Shown: in pieces, positions 1 to 7,595 of the stretch
Position numbering within the stretch: the first letter of the stretch is position 1
Layout: every line of letters begins with the position of its first letter
NCBI GenBank assembly: GCA_002737275.1
Contig: NSIG01000014.1
Coordinates: 45,356-85,810 of the forward strand
Source: Opitutia bacterium
Lineage (GTDB): Bacteria; Verrucomicrobiota; Verrucomicrobiia; Opitutales; Opitutaceae
Direction of reading: 5' to 3'
Length of the DNA: 40,455 nt
Notes under the pieces: model-generated
The model's input: the letters and a program-made list of their open reading frames with translations, nothing else
Database searches by the model: none
Told to the model about the DNA's origin: nothing
Program-made: the position numbers and the translations under genes

Positions 1-560
1 TTGATTAGATCGCCGGCATGAAGCGTAAAGGCGGCGCGGGGCGCATCACGAAAAGCCTCGCGGAAGACGCGCGACCAGTGGGTTTTGACGTCGTTTTTGG
101 CGTCGCCGAAATAGACGAAGGTGAAGGGCGCGGCCTCGCGTTTGGCGGTACGGAAGTGAAACCACTCGGACCAGTTGGCGCCGTCGCCGACCCGGTAGGC
201 GTAGATCGTATCGGGAGTAAGGCCGGTGAATTCGACGGAGTGGAGGTGGGCCTCGCCGAGATCGGAGGCGAAATCGGCGGTGCGCGCAGGGTGATCGGTG
301 GCCTTGAGCTTGGAATTGTCGGTGGCGAGAGCGAGTTGGGCCAGACTGCGCTCGACGCTGGTGGCGGTGCGCCAAGTGACGGCCTGGGTGGTCGCGGGAT
401 CGCCGGCCCACGTGAGCACGACGCGGTCGGGCAACGGCGTGGCGGCGTGGGCGAGTTTCTCGGCGTAAGGCGTGGGCTTCTAGGCGTGGGTGGCCGCGTC
501 GTGCGCGGAGGCGAGGCCGGCGGTGAGGAGAGCGGCGCTGGAGCGCAGAAGAGTCTTCAT
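1..560 (-). pseudogene. Purple-acid-phosphatase-like metallophosphoesterase, N-terminal part, interrupted by an in-frame TAG
   Basis: The ATG at 558-560 opens a signal peptide of about 19 residues (MKTLLRSSAALLTAGLASA). After seven more codons the frame meets TAG at 480-482. Beyond it the same frame stays open to the window edge and reads as the N-terminal half of a purple acid phosphatase: a fibronectin-like domain (PDRVVLTWAGDP, then VEFTGLTPDTIYAYRVGDG and WFHFRTA), followed by the start of the metallophosphoesterase domain with FVYFGDAKN and HAGDLI, which match the first two metal-binding motifs. The family hydrolyses phosphate esters outside the cytoplasm. The stop separates the export signal from the enzyme, so the gene is probably dead, unless the TAG is read through or is a sequence error. 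The C-terminal part lies outside the window. Confidence 0.7.
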
Positions 561-1175
561 CTTTGGAAACGTGGAGGTGAGACGGGCGAAATGCACGCCC
601 TCACGGGTGAATTTTGGGTTACGGCAGATGAGCGTCGGAAACGTGCGGTGGGAGATCTGGGGCGAACGTGGGCGGTCGGGAACGACGATGATTTTCTGGC
701 CCTCGCCGGCGGCACGGCGGCGAGAACGGATTATAACCGGTTTCAAACGGGTCGAACTCGACGAGTGAGAGGCGAAGGTGATCGGGGGCTAGGATCCGGC
801 GTTCAAAGGCGGGGGAGGGTAGCAGTATTCAGCGAAAATAGCGCCGGACGGAAGGAACGATTCGATCGACGCGAGCCCGCTACCTGCTCGGCTTCACGGT
901 GACGGACGAGTTGTCGCTGGTCTTTTTCGTCCGCGCTCTGGGTGGTGATGGGCCGTTTTCTTCAATCGCGAACCCCGCAGGCATGAGGGCTGGCTTTTCG
1001 GTACTCCCGGGTTGGGGGCAGGGGGCCTCTTCGCTCTGATAATAAGGCGCACAGACGCTCCGACACACGGTTTGGGCAAAATAAAAACTTGACGGTGATG
1101 CCTAAGACACATCATGTCTTACCTATCGTCTATTTCGAAACCCGTAAGAACCCTCCGTCCTCATTCCCACCTCCC
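561..1175. other. Long divergent intergenic region between the phosphatase and recA
   Basis: About 615 bases carry no convincing gene; open frames here are GC-driven and of biased composition. A perfect TATAAT on the minus strand (complement of 730-735) could be the -10 of a phosphatase promoter, but no good -35 is seen 16-18 bases before it. The recA-proximal end turns AT-rich and holds TTGACG at 1089-1094 plus the inverted repeat described separately. Confidence 0.5.
1103..1121. promoter_or_regulatory. Inverted repeat upstream of recA, candidate LexA/SOS operator
   Basis: TAAGACA and TGTCTTA form a perfect 7-base inverted repeat around a 5-base spacer, beginning nine bases after a TTGACG hexamer and ending 54 bases before the recA start. 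recA is a classic SOS gene, and LexA operators are short inverted repeats overlapping the promoter. The assignment rests on position and symmetry only. I do not know the LexA motif of this lineage, and no lexA gene is in the window. Confidence 0.4.
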
Positions 1176-2246
1176 ATGTCCAAAGCCGCTCCCGCCAAAA
1201 CTGCCACCTCCGCCGTGGCTCCCGTCGCCCACGCCCGCGAGAAAAATATCGAGCTCGCCCTCTCCTCCATCACCAAACAGTTCGGTGACGGCTCCATCAT
1301 GCGTCTCGGCTCCAATGCCAAAATGAAGGTCGAGACCCTCTCTACCGGCTCCCTCGCCGTGGACCTCGCCCTCGGCGTCGGCGGCCTGCCCAAGGGCCGC
1401 ATCATCGAGATCTACGGACCTGAATCCTCCGGCAAGACGACCTTCTGTCTCAGCGTGATCGCCGAGGCCCAGAAAAAAGGCGGGCTCGCCGCCTTCATCG
1501 ACGTCGAGCATGCGCTCGACCCGAAATACGCCCGCGTTGTCGGGGTAAATCTCGACGACTTGCTCGTCTCCCAGCCTGATTCCGGTGAAGACGCCCTCAA
1601 CATCATGGAGACGCTCATCCGCTCCAACTCGATCGACGTCATCGTCCTCGACTCCGTCGCCGCCCTCATCACCAAGGCCGAACTCGACGGCCAGATGGGC
1701 GATATGACCATGGGAAGCCAGGCTCGCCTTATGTCTCAGGCCATGCGCCGCCTCACCGCCGTCGTTAGCAAGACCAACTGCGTCTGCATCTTCACCAACC
1801 AGATCCGCGAAAAGATCGGCGTCATGTTCGGCAGCCCCGAAACCACCTCGGGCGGCCGCGCCCTCAAGTTCTTCTCGTCCGTGCGTATCGACATCCGGCG
1901 CAAGGACCAGATCAAGACTCCCGACGGCAAAGTTATCGGCAACCGGACGAAGATCAAAATCGTCAAAAACAAAGTCGCGCCGCCCTTCACCGAGGTCGAA
2001 TTCGACATCATGTATGACGAGGGCATCTCCAAGATGGGCTCGCTCATCGACCTTGGCATCGAACACAAAATCCTCGAAAAGAAGGGCGCGTGGATCGCTT
2101 ACGAGGGCGCGCTCGTCGGCCAAGGCCGCGACGCCGCCAAAGCCGCCCTCAAAGAGAAGCCCGAGCTCGCCGAGAAAATCTCCAAGGCGATCATGGAAAA
2201 GGTCGTCATCACTGCCACCGGCCCCAAAGCCGACGACGACGTCTGA
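1176..2246 (+). CDS. recA: Recombinase RecA
   Basis: RecA forms the ATP-dependent filament on single-stranded DNA that drives homologous strand exchange and triggers SOS autocleavage of LexA. The 356-residue product has Walker [10 protein letters not shown] (about residues 81-89), Walker B VIVLDS (about 155-160), the [20 protein letters not shown] stretch spanning the L2 DNA-binding loop, and an acidic end (KADDDV). Length is normal for the family. The frame stays open upstream to a TTG at 1089, but ATG at 1176 ([10 protein letters not shown]) is preferred because the upstream residues do not look like RecA and include the palindrome. A strong terminator follows the gene. Identity is certain from the motifs. 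Confidence 0.98.
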   Translation: MSKAAPAKTATSAVAPVAHAREKNIELALSSITKQFGDGSIMRLGSNAKMKVETLSTGSLAVDLALGVGGLPKGRIIEIYGPESSGKTTFCLSVIAEAQKKGGLAAFIDVEHALDPKYARVVGVNLDDLLVSQPDSGEDALNIMETLIRSNSIDVIVLDSVAALITKAELDGQMGDMTMGSQARLMSQAMRRLTAVVSKTNCVCIFTNQIREKIGVMFGSPETTSGGRALKFFSSVRIDIRRKDQIKTPDGKVIGNRTKIKIVKNKVAPPFTEVEFDIMYDEGISKMGSLIDLGIEHKILEKKGAWIAYEGALVGQGRDAAKAALKEKPELAEKISKAIMEKVVITATGPKADDDV

Positions 2247-2287
2247 AGTTCTCCGTGATGCGGCCTGAAGCCGTGATCAGTCCAGTA

Positions 2288-2316
2288 GGGCAGGTCTCCG
2301 ACCTGCCCTTTTTATT
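2288..2316 (+). terminator. Rho-independent terminator after recA
   Basis: GGGCAGGTC and GACCTGCCC form a perfect 9-bp stem around a TCC loop, followed by TTTTTATT. The stem and the preceding GTA match a related palindrome at 39892-39917, so the terminator may derive from a dispersed repeat. Confidence 0.9.
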
Positions 2317-2387
2317 GCCCATGTTTCGCCCCCGTGCTCACTTTCGCCTTACGATTCGTCCGGTCATTACGTTGAAAAAATAACCCT

Positions 2388-3233
2388 ATGAACCCGCTCT
2401 CCGCTCCTTCGGTTCGATTCCTCCTTTGCCTCGGTGTATTCACCTCGGGTCTGTCCAGTCTCACCACGAGCGTCACCGCCGCCAACGCCAACACCCCGGT
2501 CCCCGTCTTGATGAAGGCCGCTGACCGCGTGCCTTGGACCAACCTCGCCGAACTCGAGGCGTTCGCCGCCCGCGGTCACCTCCAGGCCTGCGCCCAACTC
2601 GGCGAACAGCTCCTGCGCGGCGACGGCGTCGCCCAAAACATCCCCTGCGCCCTGCCGCTCCTTGAACAAGCCGCTCGCGGTGGCGTTGGCTCGGCGATGT
2701 TTCGCCTCGGCATGGTTTACGAGGAGGGCCAAGGCGTCACCCGCGACCGTCTCCGCGCGCTCGAGTATTTCTGTGCCGCCGCCGCCGGCGAAGCCGAGGG
2801 TTTTTTCAACGTCGGTGCGGCTTACGTCGGCGCGCACGGCGTGAAACGCGATTACACCGAGGGTCTCGCGTGGATCATCCTCGCCGCCAAACGCGGTGTG
2901 GGCGGCAACACCGAGCAGACCGTGCGCGATCGCATCCTCAAGTTGCGCCGTCCCGAATGGATCCGCGCCGCCGAAATTCGCGCGCCCGCTATCGAAGGCG
3001 AACTCGCCGCCAAAAAAGCCGCGGCCTTTCTCCCGGCCTCTGCCGCCCTCGTGCCCCTGCGCGCCGTCGCTCCGGCCGCGCCCGCTCCCGTTATCACCGC
3101 CCCGGTTCAAAGAGCCCTCGTCCCCGTCAAAATTCAGCCCGCCGCGTCCGCGCTCTCGCTGCCCATCGCTCCTCCTCCAGCCTTCGATTTGCCCCCACCA
3201 CCGCTGCCGAAAACGGCACCGCTCAAACCCTAA
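2388..3233 (+). CDS. Exported Sel1-repeat (TPR-like) protein
   Basis: The 281-residue product begins with a signal peptide (MNPLSAPSVRFLLCLGVFTS, likely cleaved near residue 32). About three Sel1-type repeats follow between residues 58 and 170, with the signatures ACAQLGEQLLRGDGVAQN, AMFRLGMVYEEGQGVTRD and GFFNVGAAYVGAHGVKRD. The C-terminal third is an alanine/proline-rich tail ending in PPPLPKTAPLKP. Sel1 repeats are alpha-helical protein-binding scaffolds, so a role as a periplasmic or envelope adaptor is likely, but no partner is evident. It follows the recA terminator and is probably a separate transcription unit. Repeat class is secure; function is unknown. Confidence 0.8.
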   Translation: MNPLSAPSVRFLLCLGVFTSGLSSLTTSVTAANANTPVPVLMKAADRVPWTNLAELEAFAARGHLQACAQLGEQLLRGDGVAQNIPCALPLLEQAARGGVGSAMFRLGMVYEEGQGVTRDRLRALEYFCAAAAGEAEGFFNVGAAYVGAHGVKRDYTEGLAWIILAAKRGVGGNTEQTVRDRILKLRRPEWIRAAEIRAPAIEGELAAKKAAAFLPASAALVPLRAVAPAAPAPVITAPVQRALVPVKIQPAASALSLPIAPPPAFDLPPPPLPKTAPLKP

Positions 3234-3585
3234 GCCTCGGGCGCACGCCGGCTTTCTCTGCTTGGCGCCCCGACCGAAGTCCGCGTCGCCCTGCCAACGC
3301 CCCGCGTTTTATTTCTGCGGCCGGGGCAATGCCGTCGGCCAAGGCTCTGCCAACTCCGGCTTCATCGTGCGGGGCCTCGAGGTCGCTCGCGCCATCTAGC
3401 CCGCTCCGGCGGAGGGTCAGCCCCTCACGCCCGCGATAAAAACCCTCCGTGCCTGAAAACGGAAAACCCGCACGGAACGGGAGCGACCCTGCTCGGCCCG
3501 GGATGAACCTCGCCCTTGCGCCGACGAATCCTTGGCGCACGCTTTTCCCCCGGCCTTCGCACCCACGCTCTACACCGCCGCCTCC
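3234..3585. other. Intergenic region with no recognisable gene
   Basis: About 350 bases lie between the Sel1 protein and the PHP phosphatase. Plus-strand frames are open but of biased composition and match no family I recognise. The inverted repeat TCCGTGC (3446-3452) / GCACGGA (3470-3476) could form a weak hairpin without a T-run. Confidence 0.4.
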
Positions 3586-4407
3586 ATGCCACCGCTCCTC
3601 TACGAATCTCACAGCCACACGACCCTCTGCAAACACGCGCACGGCACACCCGCCGAGTATGCCGCCCAAGCCGAGGCGCGGGGCCTAAAGGGCATCATCT
3701 TCACCTGTCATTGCCCGCTCCCCGATGGCCTCAGTCTTCAATACCGGATGAGCCCCGAAGAGTTTCCCGCTTACGTCGATCTCGTTGCCCGCACCCGCGA
3801 GGAATTCGCCGGCCGCGTCGATGTTCGCCTCGGCTTAGAAAGCGATTACTTGCCCGGTTTCGGCCTGGAAACTTGGCTCCGCGATCTGCACGCCCGCGTG
3901 CCGCTTCATCATGTGCTCGGTTCCGTCCACATGCAGATGATTCCCTACAAAGCCCGCTTTCTCACCGGCGACGCCTTTGCCTACCAGCGCACTTATTTTG
4001 ACCATGTCGCCGAGTCCGCCGAGTCCGGTCTCTTCGACACCGTGGCCCACCCCGATCTCGTGAAAAACGAGTCCCCCGCCGATTGGGATTTTGCCCGCAT
4101 CCAGCCCGACATCGAGCGCGCCCTCGACCGCATCGCCGCCACCGGCGTCGCGATGGAACTCAACACCAGCGGCCTCAATAAAACCTTCCCCGAGATGAAT
4201 CCCAGCTCCGCGATGCTCGCCCTCATGCGCGCACGCAACATTCCGGTCGTGATCGGCGCCGATGCCCATCGCCCCGGTCGCGTCGGCGAGAACTACCCCA
4301 CCGCCCTCCGCCACCTCCAGACCGCCGGTTACACTGAAGTCAGTTTCTTCCTCGACCGCCAACGTCAGAGCGTCGCCATCACCGACGCACTCGCCTCGCT
4401 GCGATAA
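3586..4407 (+). CDS. Histidinol-phosphatase of the PHP family
   Basis: The 273-residue PHP-fold phosphoesterase probably converts histidinol phosphate to histidinol, the penultimate step of histidine synthesis. Metal ligands appear in the expected order: ESHSHTTLCKHA near the N-terminus, the glutamate in LGLESDY, the histidine in VLGSVHMQ, TVAHPDLVK, and the C-terminal GADAHRP. FTCHCPLPDG is typical of the HisK/HisJ group. The start chosen is ATG at 3586 (MPPLLYESHSHT), because family members begin only a few residues before the first HxH; an in-frame start at 3532 would add 18 unrelated residues. rlmN starts 21 bases downstream on the same strand, so co-transcription is likely. Other PHP phosphoesterase substrates cannot be excluded. 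Confidence 0.85.
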   Translation: MPPLLYESHSHTTLCKHAHGTPAEYAAQAEARGLKGIIFTCHCPLPDGLSLQYRMSPEEFPAYVDLVARTREEFAGRVDVRLGLESDYLPGFGLETWLRDLHARVPLHHVLGSVHMQMIPYKARFLTGDAFAYQRTYFDHVAESAESGLFDTVAHPDLVKNESPADWDFARIQPDIERALDRIAATGVAMELNTSGLNKTFPEMNPSSAMLALMRARNIPVVIGADAHRPGRVGENYPTALRHLQTAGYTEVSFFLDRQRQSVAITDALASLR

Positions 4408-4428
4408 CGCGCTTCACTCGCCCGCGTC

Positions 4429-5562
4429 ATGTCCGTTCCGCGCCTCAACCTCTACGATTTCACCCGCGAGCAACTTCGCGGGCAGCTCGTGCGTTGGGAG
4501 TTGAATCCGGTGCACGTCGCGCGGCTCTGGAACTACCTCTACATCGAACTCGCCGCGTCGCTCGACGCGATGCCCGAGCTCCCGCCGAAACTCCGCGCCC
4601 GTCTCGCTGCCGAGACGCGCCTCGGCGTGTTGCCCACGGCGCTCGAGACCGCCTCTAGCGACGGCTTCACCCACAAATATCTCCTCGCGCTCTCCGACGC
4701 CGAAAAAATCGAGACCGTGCTCATGCGCTTCACCGGCCGGGTGACAGCGTGCGTGAGTTCGCAGGTCGGCTGCGCGATGGGCTGCGTCTTCTGCGCCACC
4801 GGCCAGATGGGCTACACGCGTCATCTCACGCCCGGCGAAATCGTCGCGCAGGCCGTGCATGTGGCGCGGACGCTGAAGCTCTCCGCTCCTGTAGGCCCGA
4901 CCGTTGGTCGGGCTCCGGCTGGTTCGGAAACCGACCGGCGGGCGGTTCTGCGGCCCGGCCTACACCCACAACGCCTCCGGAACATCGTGCTCATGGGCAT
5001 GGGCGAGCCCCTGCATAACTACGACGCGGTCATGACCGCCATCGACATTCTCCGCGACGAGACCGGCCTCGCGCTCGGCGCCGAGAGGATCACGCTCAGC
5101 ACGGTCGGTGTCGTGCCGGGGATTTTGCGCCTCGCCCAAGAAATGCGCCCGCTCCACCTCGCTGTCTCGCTCCACGCCGCCACGCAGGCCGAGCGCGCCA
5201 CCCTCGTGCCCGCCGCAAAAAAGTGGCCGCTCGACGAACTCATGGCCGCCTGCCGCACCTACAGTGAGACGACCGGCCGCCGCATCTTTTACGAGTGGAC
5301 GCTGATCGAGGGGAAAAACGATTCCGAGGCCCACGCCCGCGCCGTCGGCGAACTGCTGAGGGGTCTCGACGCGCAGGTGAATCTGATCCCGCTCAATCCC
5401 ACGGATGGCTATGCCGGCGCGCCCACGCGCAGCGCGGCCGCAAAGGCGTTTCAACACGTCCTCGCCACGGAGTTCAAAATCCCCAGCACCGTCCGCCAAC
5501 GCCGGGGTATCGACATTGCCGCCGGCTGCGGGCAACTGGCGGTCGCTGAGAGCGCGGGTTGA
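4429..5562 (+). CDS. rlmN: 23S rRNA (adenine2503-C2) methyltransferase RlmN, with an in-frame insertion
   Basis: RlmN is a radical-SAM enzyme that methylates C2 of A2503 in 23S rRNA and A37 in some tRNAs. The 377-residue product has the radical-SAM CxxxCxxC as CAMGCVFC (Cys115, 119, 122), the VFCATGQMG continuation, NIVLMGMGEPLHNYD, ITLSTVGVVPGI, LAVSLHA and the terminal RQRRGIDIAAGCGQLA with the catalytic cysteine. Between VHVARTLK and RNIVLMGMGEP, where family members have a short linker, this protein has about 26 extra residues (154-179) encoded by a palindromic element described separately. The rest of the frame is intact, so the protein is probably made with a surface loop there. Whether it remains active cannot be told from sequence. 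Confidence 0.95.
   Translation: MSVPRLNLYDFTREQLRGQLVRWELNPVHVARLWNYLYIELAASLDAMPELPPKLRARLAAETRLGVLPTALETASSDGFTHKYLLALSDAEKIETVLMRFTGRVTACVSSQVGCAMGCVFCATGQMGYTRHLTPGEIVAQAVHVARTLKLSAPVGPTVGRAPAGSETDRRAVLRPGLHPQRLRNIVLMGMGEPLHNYDAVMTAIDILRDETGLALGAERITLSTVGVVPGILRLAQEMRPLHLAVSLHAATQAERATLVPAAKKWPLDELMAACRTYSETTGRRIFYEWTLIEGKNDSEAHARAVGELLRGLDAQVNLIPLNPTDGYAGAPTRSAAAKAFQHVLATEFKIPSTVRQRRGIDIAAGCGQLAVAESAG
4889..4964 (+). repeat. Palindromic repeat element inserted in frame within rlmN
   Basis: The element is bounded by TGTAGGCC (4890-4897) and its inverse GGCCTACA (4957-4964), giving 75 bases, exactly 25 codons. Inside are the hairpins CCCGACC-GTT-GGTCGGG and GGTTCGG-AAA-CCGACC. Its left 28 bases (4889-4916) recur exactly, in reverse complement, at 11373-11400. 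It is translated as part of RlmN without shifting the frame. Confidence 0.85.
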
Positions 5563-5612
5563 AGCCACAAGGGGGCCACGGGCCGGCAGACTCGGGCGTG
5601 GCGATCGCCGAG

Positions 5613-5634
5613 GATCGCGGCTAAAGCCGCTCCT
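5613..5634. repeat. Short palindromic repeat between convergent rlmN and the AlkD-like gene
   Basis: GCGGCTAAAGCCGC, followed by TCCTATAAAA, lies between two convergent genes. A related sequence, GGAGCGGCTTTACGCCG, lies in opposite orientation at 18850-18866. The position suggests a transcription barrier or terminator, although a clean T-run is missing. Confidence 0.6.
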
Positions 5635-5663
5635 ATAAAATACTCTGACTCGGCCCTACTGGC

Positions 5664-6314
5664 TCACTTCTTTAAGTCCGCGAGCGCGTCTTTGGCGATC
5701 CAGCGGGCGGAGGGGGCGGGAAGTTTGGCGATACGTTTTGCCTCGGCGACGGCCGCTTTGCGGAGCGCGGGGTTGCGCTTGCCGATTTGCCGCAGCGCCC
5801 AGCTCACCGCTTTCTTCACGTAGAGACGGTCGTCGCCCGACTCGCGCACGATGTCGGGCAAAAAGGCCAAAAACACATCGTCGGTAAGTTCTTTGCGATG
5901 GATCGCCATGCCGGCCATCACCGCAAACCCGGCGCGTTTCATGAACTCGCCTTGGCGCGTGCTCCAAAGGTGAGCCTTGGTCGCGGCGAAGGGCGTGCGG
6001 TCCACCAAAAATGCGAGCGCATCGGTGAGCGCCCAGGTATCGCACTCGCGCACCCAGCGCTCAGATTGGTCGCGGGTGAGGCGGGCAGGATCGGCGATGA
6101 ACGTGGCGAGAATACGGGCGTCATGGATGTCGGTGATCCAGAGGTCGAGCGCGAGCGGGTGATTAAGCCGATGGGCCTTAGCGAGGTCGCGCAGGACCGG
6201 AACAGCGACGCCCAAAAGTGGAGTCTTCGGCTCGATGCCGAAGCGTTTCTGGCCTGCAATGCCGGCCTCGCTGCCGAGCGAGCGGAGTTGGGAAATGAGT
6301 TCAGACGAGGTCAT
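5664..6314 (-). CDS. DNA alkylation repair protein of the AlkD/HEAT-repeat family
   Basis: The 216-residue all-helical protein resembles AlkD, a HEAT-like-repeat glycosylase that excises bulky or positively charged alkylated bases. Supporting stretches are GIEPKTPLLGVAVPVLRDLAK, the helical repeat with WVRECDTWALTDALAF, and the C-terminal YVKKAVSWALRQIGKRNP followed by APSARWIAKDAL. These residues are well conserved across the DNA alkylation repair enzyme family. ATG at 6312-6314 (MTSSELISQL) is chosen because the upstream residues in the frame are low-complexity and lie between genes. It lies 127 bases downstream of the DAHP synthase gene on the same strand. Family membership is good; the exact lesion repaired is inference. 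Confidence 0.8.
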   Translation of the reverse strand: MTSSELISQLRSLGSEAGIAGQKRFGIEPKTPLLGVAVPVLRDLAKAHRLNHPLALDLWITDIHDARILATFIADPARLTRDQSERWVRECDTWALTDALAFLVDRTPFAATKAHLWSTRQGEFMKRAGFAVMAGMAIHRKELTDDVFLAFLPDIVRESGDDRLYVKKAVSWALRQIGKRNPALRKAAVAEAKRIAKLPAPSARWIAKDALADLKK

Positions 6315-6441
6315 GAGCAGGACAAAGGGCGTTGCGGTAAAAAAACGAGTATCGTGATTATCGGGTCGCAGGCAAGAGTGTGAAATTGCCCAGAGGAAAA
6401 TTATTAAGGTCCGTCGGGCCACTTCGGCCGCGCTGGTAGGC

Positions 6442-7500
6442 TCACCGGCGGCGCTGCCGCACGGCGGCGGCGAGGTCTTCGAAGATCGGGAGCGTGTCGT
6501 CCCATGCGAGACAAGCATCCGTGACGCTTCGCCCGTAAACGAGCGGCGCGGCCTGATAGTCCTGCGCGCCGCCGAGGAGATTGCTCTCGATCATCACGGA
6601 GGAAATCGCGCGGTCGCCGGTGGCGATTTGCGCGGCGAGTTCGGCGACGACGGCGGGTTGGCGCGCGGGGTCTTTGCCGCTGTTGGCGTGTGAGCAGTCC
6701 ACCATGACGTGCGGCGGAAGTTGGTTTTTGGCGAGAAGCGCGGTGGCGGCCCGGATATCGGCGGCGGCGCAGTTGGGCCCGCGCGAACCGCCGCGGAGGA
6801 CGAGGTGGGTGTGGTCGTTGCCCGTGGTGCCCATGACCGCCGGCGCGCCATCGCGGGTGAGCGACGGGAACCAATGCGGATGCCGCGCGGAGCGGATGGC
6901 GTCGATGGCGACTTGGATATCGCCGTCGGTGCGGTTCTTAAAGCCCACGGGCATCGAAAGACCGGAGGCGAGCTCGCGGTGGATCTGGCTCTCAACGGTG
7001 CGTGCGCCGATGGCGCCCCAAGAAACGAGATCGGCGTAGTATTGGCCCAAGGTTGTATCAAGGAACTCGGTGGCGACGGGCAGGCCGCGGCCGGTGACAT
7101 CGCTCAACAACCGGCGGGCGAGGCGCAGGCCTTTGTTGATCTGGTAGGAGGCGTCGCGATCGGGATCATTGATGAGGCCCTTCCAACCGACCACCGTGCG
7201 CGGTTTCTCGAAATAGACGCGCATCACGAGCAACAGCTCGGCCGCGTAAGTCGGCGCGAGGGCGGCAAGCCGGTCGGCGTAGTCGAGGGCGGCAACCGGG
7301 TCGTGGATGGAGCACGGCCCAACCACCACGAGCAACCGATCATCGGCGCCCGTGATGATGGCGCCGACCTCGCGGCGCGTGCGGGCGACAAGTGCGGCAC
7401 GGGCGACGTCGAGGGGGATCTCCTCCTCTAGGATCGCGGGCGCGAGCAGCGGCTTGGTTGCGCGGATGCGGAGATCGGCGGTGGCAGGAGGCAGAGACAT
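6442..7500 (-). CDS. 3-deoxy-7-phosphoheptulonate (DAHP) synthase, class I
   Basis: DAHP synthase condenses phosphoenolpyruvate and erythrose 4-phosphate in the first step of aromatic amino acid synthesis. The 352-residue product matches the AroF/AroG/AroH type in length and motifs: VVVGPCSIHDP (about 59-68), MRVYFEKPRTVVGWKGLIND (about 93-112), the GARTVESQIHRELASGLSMP region, GFKNRTDGD, and HVMVDCSHANSGKDP near the end. The start is ATG at 7498-7500 (MSLPPATADL); longer in-frame starts add poorly conserved sequence. It begins 89 bases after the upstream minus-strand gene, with a terminator between them, so it probably has its own promoter. The feedback amino acid cannot be assigned from sequence. 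Confidence 0.95.
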   Translation of the reverse strand: MSLPPATADLRIRATKPLLAPAILEEEIPLDVARAALVARTRREVGAIITGADDRLLVVVGPCSIHDPVAALDYADRLAALAPTYAAELLLVMRVYFEKPRTVVGWKGLINDPDRDASYQINKGLRLARRLLSDVTGRGLPVATEFLDTTLGQYYADLVSWGAIGARTVESQIHRELASGLSMPVGFKNRTDGDIQVAIDAIRSARHPHWFPSLTRDGAPAVMGTTGNDHTHLVLRGGSRGPNCAAADIRAATALLAKNQLPPHVMVDCSHANSGKDPARQPAVVAELAAQIATGDRAISSVMIESNLLGGAQDYQAAPLVYGRSVTDACLAWDDTLPIFEDLAAAVRQRRR

Positions 7501-7561
7501 GGGCGGGGGAGCCAAGAGTAGCGCCCGTTCGGGGGCGAGTGAGGAGTGGCGGGCGCGGATG

Positions 7562-7595
7562 CAAAAAAACGTCCGACCAGCGGTCGGTTCTACAA
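7562..7595 (-). terminator. Minus-strand terminator made from a degenerate palindromic repeat
   Basis: On the minus strand, CCGACC-GCT-GGTCGG is followed by ACG and seven T residues. The sequence just before it (TGTAGAACCGACCG) resembles the left half of the repeat in rlmN and at 11373-11400. The TAG inside TGTAGA is the stop codon of the gene being terminated (7590-7592). Confidence 0.75.

Noticed and set aside
18-902. Long plus-strand open frame of about 294 codons
   Set aside because: It is antisense to the phosphatase gene, rich in Gly, Arg and Glu, and matches no family; a GC-bias shadow.
3280-3399. Possible short gene ending in GSANSGFIVRGLEVARAI
   Set aside because: No start, ribosome site or known family; treated as intergenic.
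4891-4969. CRISPR repeat or integron-type site at the rlmN palindrome
   Set aside because: No regularly spaced direct repeats or spacers, and no integrase; the structure is a dispersed palindrome within coding sequence.
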